A stretch of 64,000 nt of DNA, taken from positions 27,942,369-28,006,368 of the forward strand of contig NC_080044.1 of assembly GCF_012489685.1 (NCBI RefSeq), given 5' to 3'. A program made the translations under genes and the position numbers. This document shows positions 51,186 through 61,940 of this stretch, one piece after another (position 1 is the first letter of the stretch; every line of letters begins with the position of its first letter). Below the pieces are notes generated by a model that worked only from the letters and a program-made list of their open reading frames with translations, was not told the DNA's origin and made no database searches. The stretch is from Lotus japonicus. Lineage: Eukaryota; Streptophyta; Magnoliopsida; Fabales; Fabaceae.

Positions 51186-52925
51186 CTACACACCAGAAGA
51201 AGAGGAGTTTTCCTCATCATTTTCTGCAGATCCTTCCTTCTCAGCATCAGCTGCATGCTCACCCTCTTGACCAGCTCCCCCCTGGAGAGTTTGAATGAGA
51301 GCATCCACCTTAATCTTCCTAGCAGCAGCAATCCTGATCGTCTCTTGAAGTTCCTTGGAAATGGCCTCAAGTTCAGCTATGACACGGTGAGTGCCTGAGG
51401 CAGACATAGAGGCAGGAACAGATGTCCTACTGGATGGCAGATCAATGTCCAGGACATGAGGATCCAGGAACAACCGGTGGTCCAAGGTGATGGGAGGGCC
51501 TTTGGGCACAGGAACATCATCAACAGTGAGGATATTAGGATGTTGTTTCAGAATGATAGCAGTCAGTAAAGAAGGAAAAGAGATGGGGAGTTTCACAGCA
51601 CATGTCTCTGCATGCTTCAAGGTTTGGGAAAACACAAAGTTGCCAAAGTTATAAGCAATTTCAGTCCCAATGCGATAGAGAAGCTTGGCAAGCATAGCAG
51701 AAACAGCAGAAGTATGGTTAGAGGGAACCCAATTCACCACTCCAATCCTATTCAAGATAGCATACTTCACACTCAGAACCCCAGTTGACAGAAGCTTCTT
51801 AGCAGGCCACTTCTTTAGTCTTCCAGCAGTCAATTCCTCAGCAACCGTATCCAGAGAAAGTTCTTCTTCAACAAATTCAACCACACTTCTTCCAAGAGTT
51901 TGGTTGATGATAGCAGGAGAGAAATTCACACACTTACCCCTGACAAACACTTTCCTGAATTCAGGACTGGCAGAATTATTATTATCATCAGAGAGATTGA
52001 CAATAAATTCCTTCACAAGCTTGTCATAGCATTTTCCTATGTTCATCACAGTCTGCCTCAACCCTGCTTTTGCAATCAAGGCAATGATCTCTTTGCAGGC
52101 TAAAACATCAGAATCAATCTCCCTCTCTTTGGCAACACGTCTTTGATAGACATATTTCCATTTGAAGGCATTTTCTGGAGCATGAATAGACACATTATCT
52201 AGAGGAACATTAGGAATATCTGAGGGAATACGCTTACCAGAGAACATTTTCTTCTCAAAGGCAGTGATGTCCATGACATCGCCTTCAACATCTGATTCAG
52301 TCTCCAAATCAATTCTGGAAACTTTATGCTTTTTCCCAGTAGTCTTCTTGGCTTTCTTCCCAGATGATTCCACAGCTTTCTGCTTGCCTTTCCGTGACGC
52401 ATCGGTTGCCCTTGATTTTGAAGATCCAGTAGTGATCTTGGTTTTCTTCTTCTTGACAACAGGGGTTTCTTTAACAGATGCTCTTCTTCGCTTAAGCATT
52501 CTGGCAGCAACACTCGCCAAAGGCACATCCTCTGAATCTTCATCATCAGAGACATCATGAACAATAGGAGGGGTCTTCATCGATTCCTCTGACAAAACAT
52601 CCGTTGAGTTTGCAGCCTTGGAATCAGAACTCTTGGATGAAGAGGAAGAATCCTTTGAGAGTGAAACTTCCTTGGCAGGCTTATCAGACAATGTCGCGAC
52701 ATCGTCTTCATCATTTGCAGAGACAGAAGGGTTGGAGACTTCCTCAGGCACAGGGGCTTCTGGGTTTTGAATTGGGGTTGCACGAGACTTGTAGTGCTTC
52801 TTGGAAGGAGTTCTTGAGTTCTTCTTAGATTGAGTGGAAGAACTTGTGTGCAAACCCATAACCCTAGCACCACCAGCAGTTCTCTCTATCTTTCCTTTCA
52901 CAGACTCTTTCTTGCTTGAAGACAT
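51186..52925 (-). CDS. env-like 3' ORF of the SIRE-type element, about 579 aa
   Basis: I prefer the second Met (52925, MSSSKKESVKG) to the Met at 52943 because the first six codons look like leader. The N-terminal ~210 residues are Ser/Lys-rich and disordered with VKKKKTKI and KGKQKAVE basic blocks. Residues about 230-450 form a folded region resembling the 'putative plant transposon protein' family (FVRGKCVNFSPAIINQTLG; KYAILNRIGVVNW). The C-terminus is a coiled coil (IAELEAISKELQETIRIAAARK) and an acidic tail. SIRE-type elements carry such an env-like ORF; I see no clear signal peptide or transmembrane helix, so a true envelope role is doubtful. It lies about 225 bp after pol. Confidence 0.8.
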   Translation of the reverse strand: MSSSKKESVKGKIERTAGGARVMGLHTSSSTQSKKNSRTPSKKHYKSRATPIQNPEAPVPEEVSNPSVSANDEDDVATLSDKPAKEVSLSKDSSSSSKSSDSKAANSTDVLSEESMKTPPIVHDVSDDEDSEDVPLASVAARMLKRRRASVKETPVVKKKKTKITTGSSKSRATDASRKGKQKAVESSGKKAKKTTGKKHKVSRIDLETESDVEGDVMDITAFEKKMFSGKRIPSDIPNVPLDNVSIHAPENAFKWKYVYQRRVAKEREIDSDVLACKEIIALIAKAGLRQTVMNIGKCYDKLVKEFIVNLSDDNNNSASPEFRKVFVRGKCVNFSPAIINQTLGRSVVEFVEEELSLDTVAEELTAGRLKKWPAKKLLSTGVLSVKYAILNRIGVVNWVPSNHTSAVSAMLAKLLYRIGTEIAYNFGNFVFSQTLKHAETCAVKLPISFPSLLTAIILKQHPNILTVDDVPVPKGPPITLDHRLFLDPHVLDIDLPSSRTSVPASMSASGTHRVIAELEAISKELQETIRIAAARKIKVDALIQTLQGGAGQEGEHAADAEKEGSAENDEENSSSSGV

Positions 52926-53150
52926 GATGAACTGGTAAAGCAAACGGACAAATACAAGAAATTGAAAGAAATGTAAGTGATGAGAACCAGAAATTGTTAG
53001 AGCAAGATTGGCAACTTGTGATGAGATTTTGATGATGCCATTGGTTATGATTATATAGCAGTTGAGTGAGAAGGAAGCAATGATATCACAACGGCAGTTA
53101 ATAGCAGTTACGAAGAAACTAGCCGTTAGACAGAAAAGGGGCTTTAATTG

Positions 53151-56100
53151 CTATGCTTCTTCGAAGAGGCAAATCCCAAGATTTCCTCTTAATTTGTCAA
53201 ATGTAGCAGCATCTAAGGGTTTGGTAAAGATGTCAGCCAATTGTCTCTCTGTGGGGACATGTTCCAAAGTAACAATTTTATCCTCCACTAATTCCCTGAT
53301 GAAGTGATGTCTGATATCTATGTGTTTAGTTCTGCTATGTTGTATAGGGTTCTTGGCAATATTGATAGCACTCAAATTGTCACAGTACAATGTCATGACA
53401 TCTTGCTCAACTTCATATTCCTTGATCATCTGCTTCATCCAAATAAGTTGAGTACAACTGCTTCCAGCAGCTATATATTCAGCTTCAGCTGTGGATAAAG
53501 ACACGCAGTTTTGCTTCTTGCTAAACCAAGAGATTAAGTTGTTTCCAAAGAAGAAACACCCTCCAGATGTACTCTTTCTATCATCAGCACTCCCTGCCCA
53601 ATCTGCATCACAATACCCTACAAGAGAAGAATTATTATCATTTGTATAAAGAATCCCATAGTCACAAGTACCATTTATGTACTTAATGATTCTTTTCACT
53701 TGTAAGAGATGACTGGTCTTTGGAGCAGCTTGATATCTTGCACAAGCACCAACAGCAAAGGTAATGTCAGGTCTGCTAGCAGTGAGGTACAACAAACTTC
53801 CAATCATGCTTCTATATAAGCTTTGATCAACATCCTCTCCCTGATTGTCTTTAGACAGCTTGATATGTGTAGCAGCAGGAGTCCTTTTATGTCCAGATTT
53901 TTCAAGTCCAAATTTCTTGACGATGCCCCTAGCATACTTACTCTGGGAAATAAACATGGAGTCTTCCATTTGTTTGATCTGAAGTCCCAGAAAGTAGTTC
54001 AATTCACCAACTAAGCTCATCTCAAACTCTGACTTCATTTGTTGGACAAAATGTTCCACCATCGTGTTCGACATCCCACCAAACACAATATCATCAACAT
54101 ATATCTGTGCAATCATGAGTTTTCCTCTTTCATTTTTCACAAATAATGTCTTGTCAATTCCTCCCTTGCAATAACCATTGCTCACCAGAAACTCTGTAAG
54201 GCGTTCATACCAAGCTCTAGGAGCCTGTTTTAATCCATACAAGGCTTTCTTGAGTTTGTAGACATGTTCAGGATGATGTGGATCTATGAATCCCTTTGGC
54301 TGTTCAACATAAACTTCCTCATTCAGATAACCATTTAGAAAGGCACTTTTGACATCCATTTGGAATAATCTGAACTTCAAAAGACAGGCATCACCAAGCA
54401 AAAGTCTTATGGATTCCAACCTAGCCACTGGAGCAAAGGTTTCATCAAAGTCCACTCCTTCAATCTGAGTATATCCTTGAGCCACCAGTCTTGCTTTGTT
54501 TCTAGTTACTACACCATTCTCATCTGACTTGTTCTTGAAAATCCACTTGGTTCCTATGATGTTTACTCCCTCAGGCCCAGGAATGAGATCCCATACTTCA
54601 TTTCTTCTGAATTGATCAAGTTCTTCTTGCATAGCATTTATCCAGTATTCATCTGTCAGAGCCTCCTTGACATTCTTGGGTTCTAACTTGGATATAAAAC
54701 ATTCATGAGCAATGTAGCTTCTAGCCCTGGTAGTAACTCCTTCTTTGAGGTCACCAATAATATTCTCTTGAGGATGATTCTTTTGAATTCTGATCGATGG
54801 AGCTTTATTTGCAGAGGTCATCTGGTGATCTTGCTCATCAGAACTGGTTTCTGATTCAATGTCGAGGTCAATAGTTGGGACATCGGCTGTGACATGTGGA
54901 CCATCATCATCTTCAGTTGCACCAGTGTCTTCTCTTTCATTTGGTTGATCATCAATAGAGACATTTACAGATTCCATCATTACCTTTGTTCGAGAATTGT
55001 ACACTCTGTAAGCTTTGCTGTTTGTAGAGTATCCCATGAAAATTCCTTCATCACTCTTAGGATCTAGCTTTCTTCTTTGTTCACGATCAGCCAGAATATA
55101 ACATTTACTCCCAAAGATATGAAAGTGTTTCACAGTTGGCTTCCTTCCTTTCCAGAGTTCATATAGAGTGACTGTGGTTCCAGCTCTAATGGTTACTCTA
55201 TTGTGAATGTAACAGGCTGTGTTCATGGCTTCTGCCCAGAACTTGTTGGAAATCTTCCTTGCATGAAGCATAACCCTGGTGGATTCTTGAAGAGTCCTGT
55301 TTTTCCTTTCAACAATTCCATTCTGCTGAGGTGTAATTGGAGCTGAGAATTCATGGCTTATTCCTTCTGAATCACAGAAGTCAGAGAATTTAGAGTTCTC
55401 AAACTCTCTTCCATGATCACTTCTGATTCTTACTATAGAGCAATTCTTCTCAGTTTGAAGTTTCAGACATAGCCTTCTGAATATGTCAAAGGTTTTTGAT
55501 TTTTCCTTCATGAAGTCAATCCAAGTGAACCTGGAATAATCATCAACACAGACATAAACATATTTCTTACCTCCTAGACTTTCTACCTGCATGGGTCCCA
55601 TCAAGTCCATGTGAAGAAGTTCAAGGACTTTTGTTGTAGTTGGATGCTGAAGCTTTGCATGAGATGTTTTGGTCAGCTTTCCAATCTTGCATTCTCCACA
55701 TATCTTTTCTTCATCTATTTTCAGTTTTGGTAGCCCTCGTACAACATCTTTAGAGATAACTTTCTGCATACTCTTGAGATTGATGTGACCTAAACGTTGG
55801 TGCCATAGATTCAACTCATCCACATTTGATATCAAACATCTAGACACTTGGGCTTTCTTTTGTGGAATCCACATGTAGCAATTGTCTTTGGACCTGACAC
55901 CTCTCATCATAATCTCTTGATCACTAGTGGTAACCATGCATTCAGTCTTGCTAAACTTCACATCCAGATCTTGATCACACAACTGACTTATACTGATTAG
56001 ATTTGCTGCCAACCCCTTGACAAGAAGAACATTGTTCAGACTAGGAGATCCAGAGTTTACCAACTTCCCAATGCCTTTGATTTTTCCTTTAGCACCATCT

Positions 56101-57992
56101 CCAAAGGTGACTGATTTACTGGAGTATTCCTTGAGATTTTCCAGATACTCCTTATTCCCAGTCATGTGTTTTGAGCAGCCACTATCAAAATACCAGTCTT
56201 CACTTGATGAGACTCTAAAAGATGTGTGTGCTATAAGACATGAAACTTCTCCTTTGGGTACCCAAGCTTTCTTAGATGTCTTGAGAACCTTCTGGATCTG
56301 AGGATATCCGTATAGCTTGAAGCAGTAGGGCTTAATGTGACCAAACCTACCACAATAATGACTTCTCCATGGAATTTGAGCAGTAGCCTTCTGAGTAGTA
56401 GGATGTGGAGGCATATGTTGTGACATCGGGCTTGACCTCTGATAGTTCTCTGGGTTTTTAAACTCAGAGTTTTCCTTAGCTCTTACAAACTTCCTTGATG
56501 CTTTCTGATTTCCTCTACTCTCAGACTGGTAACTGAAACCAATGCCTTTAACACTCTTTCCTTGCTTGCTTGTTTCTTCCAGAATTTCTTCAAGCATATT
56601 AGATCCACTGTTCAGCATACGCACTGACTTGTAGGTATTTTCCAGTTTGGCTGTCAATGTAGCTACTTTCTCTTGAAGATCAGCTATAGTTAACAGAAGC
56701 TTGGCTTTTTCAACAGTTTCAAGATCCTTTAATTTTGAGTTCCATTTATCCAAATCATCTTGCAGTTTATCAATGGTCTCCCTTAGGTTTTCATTTTCAG
56801 TCTTAACCTGTTTCATCTCATCTTCTTGCTCCTTCAGATGTTTGCAAGTTTCCTTCCATTTAACATGTAGGAGTTTGTAAGTCTCTTCCAAATCCTCAAA
56901 TGTCATTTCATCACCACTGGAATCTGAGTCATTGACAGTCCCTGAGAATGCATTAACTTTGTTGGCAGATAACTCTTCGTCATCCTCAGTATCTTCATCT
57001 GACCATGTCACTACCATGCCTTTCTTTTGTTTCTTCAAGTAGGTTGCACACTCAGATCTAATGTGACCATAACCCTCACATTCATGACACTGAACACCCT
57101 TGTTTAGGCCTGATTTGTTCTCTTCTTTGACCTTTCGCTGGGAGTTGTAGGATTTAGAGTTGTCTGACTTAATGTCCTGGACATTTGGCCTAGTCCTTCT
57201 GTCTATCTTCCTTAGAGCTTTGTTGAATTTTCTAGCAAGAAGTGCCAGAGCTTCAGATAGATTCTCACTTTCACTATCAGCATCATCTCCTTCAGTGGTG
57301 TTGGATACAAAAGCAATGCTTTTGGTCTTCTTTTCAGGTTTTTCACCCAACTTTAACTCATAAGTCTGCAGAGAACCAATCAGCTCATCCACTTTCAAAC
57401 TACTAATATCTTGAGCTTCTTCAATAGCAGTGACCTTCATTGCAAACTTGCTGGTTACAGACCTCAAGATTTTCCTCACAAGCTTTTCATCTGACATAGG
57501 TTCTCCCAGAGCAAATGAAGCATTTGACAGATCACGCACACGCATGTGATATTCAGAAATAGTCTCATCTTCTGTCATTGTCAAGTTCTCAAAACGTGTA
57601 GTAAGCATTTGGAGTCTAGACATCCTCACCCTGGTTGTACCTTCATGTGTTGTTTTCAAAATCTCCCAAGCATCTTTGGCAACAGTGCAAGTATTAATCA
57701 ATCTAAACATGTTTTTGTCCACAGCATTGAAGATAGCATTCATTGCTTTTGAGTTTGCCAGAGAAGCTTCTTCTTCAGCACTTGTCCATGCATCCTCAGG
57801 TTTTTCTTCAGGAGTAGATGTACTTCCTTCTGCTTGAGCTTTGACAGGATGCTTCCAGCCTTTGACAACAGCCTTCCAAGTTTTGATATCAATAGACTTG
57901 AGAAAGGCTATCATTCGAACCTTCCAGTAATCATAATTGGAGCCATCCAGGATTGGTGGCCTGTTGATCGATCCTCCCTCCTTATTGTCCAT
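53151..57992 (-). CDS. gag-pol: gag-pol polyprotein of the SIRE-type copia element, 1,613 aa
   Basis: Single open frame. Gag 1-~590: [18 protein letters not shown] opening, CX2CX4HX4C knuckle at 302-315, coiled coil ~380-460, second knuckle-like [13 protein letters not shown] at 545-557 lacking its first Cys. Protease: DSG at 603-605. Integrase: HHCC residues H731, H736, C765, C768; catalytic D796, D859, E895 (D-35-E), GIVERKNRT. Copia order (integrase before RT) is clear. RT ~1140-1370 with [13 protein letters not shown] and YVDD at 1298-1301. RNase H ~1460-1600 with D1462, E1503 and D1538. All active-site residues are present. The start is chosen at MDNKEGG, just inside the leader. Potentially functional. 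Confidence 0.95.
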   Translation of the reverse strand: MDNKEGGSINRPPILDGSNYDYWKVRMIAFLKSIDIKTWKAVVKGWKHPVKAQAEGSTSTPEEKPEDAWTSAEEEASLANSKAMNAIFNAVDKNMFRLINTCTVAKDAWEILKTTHEGTTRVRMSRLQMLTTRFENLTMTEDETISEYHMRVRDLSNASFALGEPMSDEKLVRKILRSVTSKFAMKVTAIEEAQDISSLKVDELIGSLQTYELKLGEKPEKKTKSIAFVSNTTEGDDADSESENLSEALALLARKFNKALRKIDRRTRPNVQDIKSDNSKSYNSQRKVKEENKSGLNKGVQCHECEGYGHIRSECATYLKKQKKGMVVTWSDEDTEDDEELSANKVNAFSGTVNDSDSSGDEMTFEDLEETYKLLHVKWKETCKHLKEQEDEMKQVKTENENLRETIDKLQDDLDKWNSKLKDLETVEKAKLLLTIADLQEKVATLTAKLENTYKSVRMLNSGSNMLEEILEETSKQGKSVKGIGFSYQSESRGNQKASRKFVRAKENSEFKNPENYQRSSPMSQHMPPHPTTQKATAQIPWRSHYCGRFGHIKPYCFKLYGYPQIQKVLKTSKKAWVPKGEVSCLIAHTSFRVSSSEDWYFDSGCSKHMTGNKEYLENLKEYSSKSVTFGDGAKGKIKGIGKLVNSGSPSLNNVLLVKGLAANLISISQLCDQDLDVKFSKTECMVTTSDQEIMMRGVRSKDNCYMWIPQKKAQVSRCLISNVDELNLWHQRLGHINLKSMQKVISKDVVRGLPKLKIDEEKICGECKIGKLTKTSHAKLQHPTTTKVLELLHMDLMGPMQVESLGGKKYVYVCVDDYSRFTWIDFMKEKSKTFDIFRRLCLKLQTEKNCSIVRIRSDHGREFENSKFSDFCDSEGISHEFSAPITPQQNGIVERKNRTLQESTRVMLHARKISNKFWAEAMNTACYIHNRVTIRAGTTVTLYELWKGRKPTVKHFHIFGSKCYILADREQRRKLDPKSDEGIFMGYSTNSKAYRVYNSRTKVMMESVNVSIDDQPNEREDTGATEDDDGPHVTADVPTIDLDIESETSSDEQDHQMTSANKAPSIRIQKNHPQENIIGDLKEGVTTRARSYIAHECFISKLEPKNVKEALTDEYWINAMQEELDQFRRNEVWDLIPGPEGVNIIGTKWIFKNKSDENGVVTRNKARLVAQGYTQIEGVDFDETFAPVARLESIRLLLGDACLLKFRLFQMDVKSAFLNGYLNEEVYVEQPKGFIDPHHPEHVYKLKKALYGLKQAPRAWYERLTEFLVSNGYCKGGIDKTLFVKNERGKLMIAQIYVDDIVFGGMSNTMVEHFVQQMKSEFEMSLVGELNYFLGLQIKQMEDSMFISQSKYARGIVKKFGLEKSGHKRTPAATHIKLSKDNQGEDVDQSLYRSMIGSLLYLTASRPDITFAVGACARYQAAPKTSHLLQVKRIIKYINGTCDYGILYTNDNNSSLVGYCDADWAGSADDRKSTSGGCFFFGNNLISWFSKKQNCVSLSTAEAEYIAAGSSCTQLIWMKQMIKEYEVEQDVMTLYCDNLSAINIAKNPIQHSRTKHIDIRHHFIRELVEDKIVTLEHVPTERQLADIFTKPLDAATFDKLRGNLGICLFEEA

Positions 57993-58040
57993 GAGATCAA
58001 GAAAATATCTCCCTGGAGCTCACCCACACAGAACAGGGGT

Positions 58041-58056
58041 GCCTGCTCTGATGCCA
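58041..58056 (-). promoter_or_regulatory. primer-binding site of the SIRE-type element
   Basis: Minus strand TGGCATCAGAGCAGGC, initiator Met tRNA complement with one change (TGGTATC to TGGCATC), two bases inside the LTR end. Confidence 0.9.
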
Positions 58057-58058
58057 AT

Positions 58059-58934
58059 TGAAATTCTAGATCCCTTAGAACAAATGTCCTGCACGATGCT
58101 GGGACAATCGATTAGAACATCATACGACTGAAAGGCATGAACACAAAAACAACAAACAACTAAAAGAAACAAGACACAGGAAGTTGTTAACCCAGTTCGG
58201 TGAAACTACACCTACGTCTGGTTAGCTTTCGCCCAATGAAAAGGAATTCTACTATCTCAAGAACTAGGTATTACAGACACACATGAACACATCAAGTTCA
58301 TTGTTCTTAACCTAATCTACCCAGTGGTATTCTACTTAGAACCACAGCCTAAGTATGAGAGCCCCTCTCACTTTTCCTCAATCACTGTCACAGTGATTGG
58401 TAACAATAACACAAGGTTTGTTTGACACTCAAACACAAAACAGAACTCAGTCTCACTTTATAGAATCAGTGAGCAAGACGAGTTCACAACTAACAAAGAC
58501 AAAGAACAACTTACACTCTTAAGAGCGCTTGATCTTCAAGACAATTCTCTCAATAACCTCAAGCTTCAGGTCTTTGTCTAAATATATACTTCAGCAGAGA
58601 CGGCTAGGGTTTCTTTGGGCTGAAGAGCACTTTGATCCAACTCACATCAGTAAAGTATCTTCCAAAATCTGATATGAGCTATCAATAAATAAAAATAGAA
58701 ACAAATCTTTTAATCACAGATTTGTTCCAACAATCAACAACCCGCAATTGGCTCCCAACAAACAGTTACTTGACCTTCAAGTAAGCACAAAACGTACCAT
58801 AAAACATAACCATAAGGGACCCACCTGCATGCCAGCAGGGGCGGATGTCCTGGCCTTCACCAAGGCAGATGTCACAACATCGGCTAGGACATCAGGTTGT
58901 TTTTAACAAAATTGATGACAACAAAGGAACAACA
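58059..58934 (-). repeat. right (5') LTR of the complete SIRE-type element
   Basis: 876 bp, same ends and length as its partner; followed by CCTTC. Confidence 0.95.
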
Positions 58935-60365
58935 CCTTCTATTGGACCCAAGAAGTGTCCCTGGTAGTCGACCCACCTGAGGATTCTCTAACCCCTGAGG
59001 ACAAAGCCGTTATCAGCTTCCTGGCTAAACTCTCGGTCTTAGACTGTGCTCGCGTGATCGGTAAAGCCAAAATTTCATCAACTCTCGCTTACTTAGGTTT
59101 TCTTGTCCCTTGTTTATTTTATACTTCTTATCCCCTGCTGACTCTTCTTTGTTGCCTTTCGTTCAAGGGAAGATGAATTTCACCAGTATGGACCTTCTGG
59201 CCGCCTTTGAGAAGAAAACGAACATCCCATTCCCCCCCCCCGGGTCAACCTGAAGGGCGACAAGACATCTTCTTCAATAGCCCTGGCAGGTGAGAGTGAG
59301 AAACGGGCCCTTGGCGAGGAAGCCTCCCGCCTCTTGACTACTGCCTCTTCCTCCGGTGGGGAGAGCGTCCCTGTTACCTTCACAGCTTCTCATGGACTCG
59401 AGGAGACTCCCAAGGCGACTCAGCCCAGTGGACCCCCTAAGGTGACTCCAGCTTCTTCGCTCAGCGCCCGGGGGGATCCAGTTGGTAGATCGCCCCCTGA
59501 GGGGACGGTTTTCCCGCCGCTCTCCAGACAAAGCTCGATGCCATCTGCTAGTTTACCGCCACCGCCGCCTTTGGGTCACAATTCGCCCCCGCCCCCAGGT
59601 TCCGTAAACCGGGGATTGCCATTTTCCGTATCCTTGACGCCGACGCAAGTCGTGAGGATGGATGAAGTGGTTCAGCAACAGGGTTTAGACAGAGTGTCCG
59701 AGGGTGCTTTGGCGACAATGCTCCATGCTTTCCATCGTTACAAGTGGTCCACCAAAGACGCCGAAGCGCAACGGTCGGAGGTGGTCCGACTTCGCGCCCT
59801 CAACGCTGGATTCGTTGAGGAGCGCAAGGCACTCCTTGCCAGGCTAGCCTCCCAAGAAGCCTCCTTTTCCAAAGGGTTGGCCGAGCAGATTAACCGTTCT
59901 GAGGTTAGCTTGGAATTTTGGGACAAAAAGATTTCGGAACTGGAAGGGGACCTTGTGAAACTCCAGCAGGAGGCGCGGCTGGAGTCCGACGCGAAAGAAG
60001 ATTTGGTGGCCTCCAAGGATCAAGCCATCTCTTCAATGGGCGCAGAACTTGAAACTCTCCGTGCTGAACTAGCGAAGAAAAACGAGGCTCCGTCTGCAGC
60101 AAAGGCCCAGACCTAGTCTGACGCGAAGGCCTTAGAAGAAAAAATGAAGTCAGATGCTGTTGTTGCCGCTGTCTTCGAGCGCGGTCGCGGTTTCTTCCTT
60201 GCCAAAACCCAAGTTCAACACCTCCACCCCCGAATGGATGTTGGCCAGATGGGAGCGTTCAAGAAGGTGACTCCCGCCGGATTGGTCGGTCCTGATGATC
60301 CTCCCAGCTTCGTCGTCGAGCGTTTCCTGAACGAAGAAGAAGTAGAGCTAGACGAAAAACGTTAA

Positions 60366-60795
60366 TAGTCTTTAAATCAACCATGTAACAACAATCTATT
60401 TTCCTGTACTCTTGTAATGGAAATTTCGAGCTCCCTTTGTGTTTTGCTTCGTCATGCTTTACTTTTTTTGCTCTAATTTTTTTTTAGCTGTGTAAGTCAG
60501 CCGCAGAAGAGTTCGGGTCTTCGCCCCCTCCGCTGAAGCCATGCCAATCATGAGTCTTGGTGATCTGGCTCGTGTAAGCCGTATGTAACTCGCTAAGGAA
60601 ACTCTTGGACTGCGAACGTGCAGGTCAACCAATCTGCAAATTCCTGACCTTTTTCTCGAAACGCCTCATCCCTCAATCCCAACAGAGGATCATCATTTAC
60701 CACCGGCCAAGTGAATTTAAGACATTCAAAGATGATTTTGGTAACAGTGTCTTGGAAGGTGTTTCAGTGATAAATGCAAGCAGACGTTTCATGAA
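60366..60795. other. spacer after the gag-like pseudogene
   Basis: Contains the 3' UTR of the pseudogene (TTGTAATGGAAATTTC, T-rich) and mixed-composition DNA leading to the promoter of the next unit. No ORF I would support; the 91-codon frame at 60605-60880 crosses a TATA box and overlaps the next ORF. Confidence 0.5.
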
Positions 60796-60803
60796 TATAA
60801 ATA
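60796..60803 (+). promoter_or_regulatory. TATA box of a compact transcription unit
   Basis: TATAAATA followed by GGAGG, 58 bp before the ATG at 60861. Confidence 0.55.
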
Positions 60804-60860
60804 GGAGGTTTTCTGAGAAGAGAAAGAATACTTCGAGAAGAAACACTCATAGGAAGGATA

Positions 60861-61199
60861 ATGGAGAGAATTCTGAGTGAATTGTGGGAGAGAGCGTTTG
60901 AGCAAAACCTGTATGATGCATTATACTATCGGAGAACGATGACGGAAAGCATAAGGCATCTGATATGTCGGTTGTTGGCAATTGAGCTTGATGCAATTCT
61001 GGAGGCATCTCTCCACATCTTCTTTGAGTACGTGGAAGAGTTGGGAGGTCTCTTCCGGGAGGAGGCTGAACTCACCATGATGATAAGTGGGTGGGAAATG
61101 GAATTGGAGCTCCGAGCAAACGACACGGAGGAACGACAAGAAGAGTGCAAGAATGAGATAGTGCAGCTGATATTTCAGAGGCGCATCTTAGATAGGTAG
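60861..61199 (+). CDS. 112-aa helical protein of unknown function
   Basis: Frame from ATG (GGATAATGGAG) to TAG at 61197-61199. I do not recognise the family. The protein is predicted helical with mostly charged heptads (RHLICRLLAIELDAILEAS, then LRANDTEERQEECKNEIVQL) and no signal peptide or membrane segment. The setting is what makes it plausible: TATA box 58 bp upstream, AATAAA 74 bp downstream, and composition unlike the AT-rich surroundings. It could be a small gene, an accessory ORF within an LTR of the gag-like element, or a captured exon. Confidence 0.45.
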   Translation: MERILSELWERAFEQNLYDALYYRRTMTESIRHLICRLLAIELDAILEASLHIFFEYVEELGGLFREEAELTMMISGWEMELELRANDTEERQEECKNEIVQLIFQRRILDR

Positions 61200-61272
61200 C
61201 TGGTTGGAATGCTCGACCGGTACCATGAGATGAGGAGAAACCCCCCTTTCTAATGTACTCAAAATTGCAATG

Positions 61273-61278
61273 AATAAA
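61273..61278 (+). terminator. poly(A) signal of the compact unit
   Basis: AATAAA in CAATGAATAAAATG, followed by a T-rich stretch. Confidence 0.45.
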
Positions 61279-61940
61279 ATGATTTTTCTTTATGATTGCA
61301 TGATCTAATGAATGAACGAGCAAATACATAGTGAATAGATAAATGAATGAATGAATGAATGAGCGAGTCTGGCAACCCGTTACGTGTCTCGCCTTACGTT
61401 ACGTCGCCATTTCGCACATGGCTCCAGTGCTCGAATATGAGTTTCGCGTGAATAACCTTGAGAGTGTGCTGGGTATAACTAGGACTTTTGCTCAGTCTTT
61501 GACCGAGGCTTTGTTCACACGCTTTTCCCGTAAGATCAGGTGTGACTCCACCAGCCTTATTAGGCGGGGACTCATGGTTGCTCGGGACCCAATGGCCATG
61601 TGGGTTGCCCAAGGCTTGGCCTAGTTAAAAATGCTCGCCCGCGTTTCGGGGAGACTTTACTCGCCCATATTTCGGGGAGGTTCTTGGGATAAGAAGCTTA
61701 TCCGCACACGTCGCCCCATGGGTGGCTACGATCAGCGCCGGACTTTCCGGAGCGATCCCCAAACATCAAGGTCGTGTTGGGATCGCCTCCTTCAGGGAAT
61801 TTTTCCCACCAGGCTGTCGTCTCAATTCGGTTGAGGGTTAGGAGTATTGCTAAGAATATCCTTGTATATTGGATTTGTAAAAAGATTTTACATTCGAGGG
61901 ATGCCTCGTTAAAAAACTCTCGTGGTGGAAAAAATGAGTG
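61279..61940. other. 3' part of the gag-like element, non-coding
   Basis: GAAT microsatellite at 61341-61362; duplicated GTTTCGGGGAGACTT / ATTTCGGGGAGGTTC near 61650; then GATTTGTAAAAAGATTTTACATT and GATGCCTCGTTAAAAAACTC (61900), a motif common near the ends of large plant gypsy-like elements. No coding region. It ends where a Tekay-type LTR has inserted. Confidence 0.5.

Larger units (their letters stand above)
49922..58934 (-). mobile_element. complete SIRE/Maximus-type copia retrotransposon, 9,013 bp
   Basis: Two 876 bp LTRs, perfect CCTTC duplication (49917-49921 and 58935-58939), Met-tRNA-type primer site, uninterrupted 1,613-codon gag-pol, a separate 585-codon env-like ORF and a purine tract (50798-50812). 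All catalytic motifs I checked are present. By eye the LTRs differ at about 13-15 positions (about 1.5%), a young insertion. This is the only element in the window with a full enzyme set and could have served gag-only relatives such as 18979-24411. Confidence 0.95.
49169..60365 (+). pseudogene. Transposase_28/gag-like protein of a non-autonomous gypsy-type element, split by a SIRE element
   Basis: Starts MASRRRTKNFNRN and runs in one frame to 49921, with TGA at 49298-49300 and TAG at 49652-49654. It shows the plant 'putative gypsy type transposon' domain (HPHFFYVYEYMFTSLGIRFPF, QLHPNSWAFLRCF with the W now lost to TAG, and FNPFW). Removing the SIRE element and one CCTTC copy joins the frame exactly (RFPF to YWTQEV). 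Then come a C10 tract near 59232 with a frameshift, a Pro/Ser-rich linker and a long coiled coil (59640-60110), TAG at 60114-60116, and a final 80 codons ending in TAA/TAG at 60363. Such proteins act like gag in large non-autonomous elements. Dead copy. Confidence 0.7.

Noticed and set aside
58955..59176. Independent plus-strand gene after the SIRE element
   Set aside because: It is the continuation of the gag-like pseudogene interrupted by the SIRE insertion.
60605..60880. 91-aa ORF before the compact unit
   Set aside because: It spans the TATA box and overlaps the better-supported ORF; no motif.
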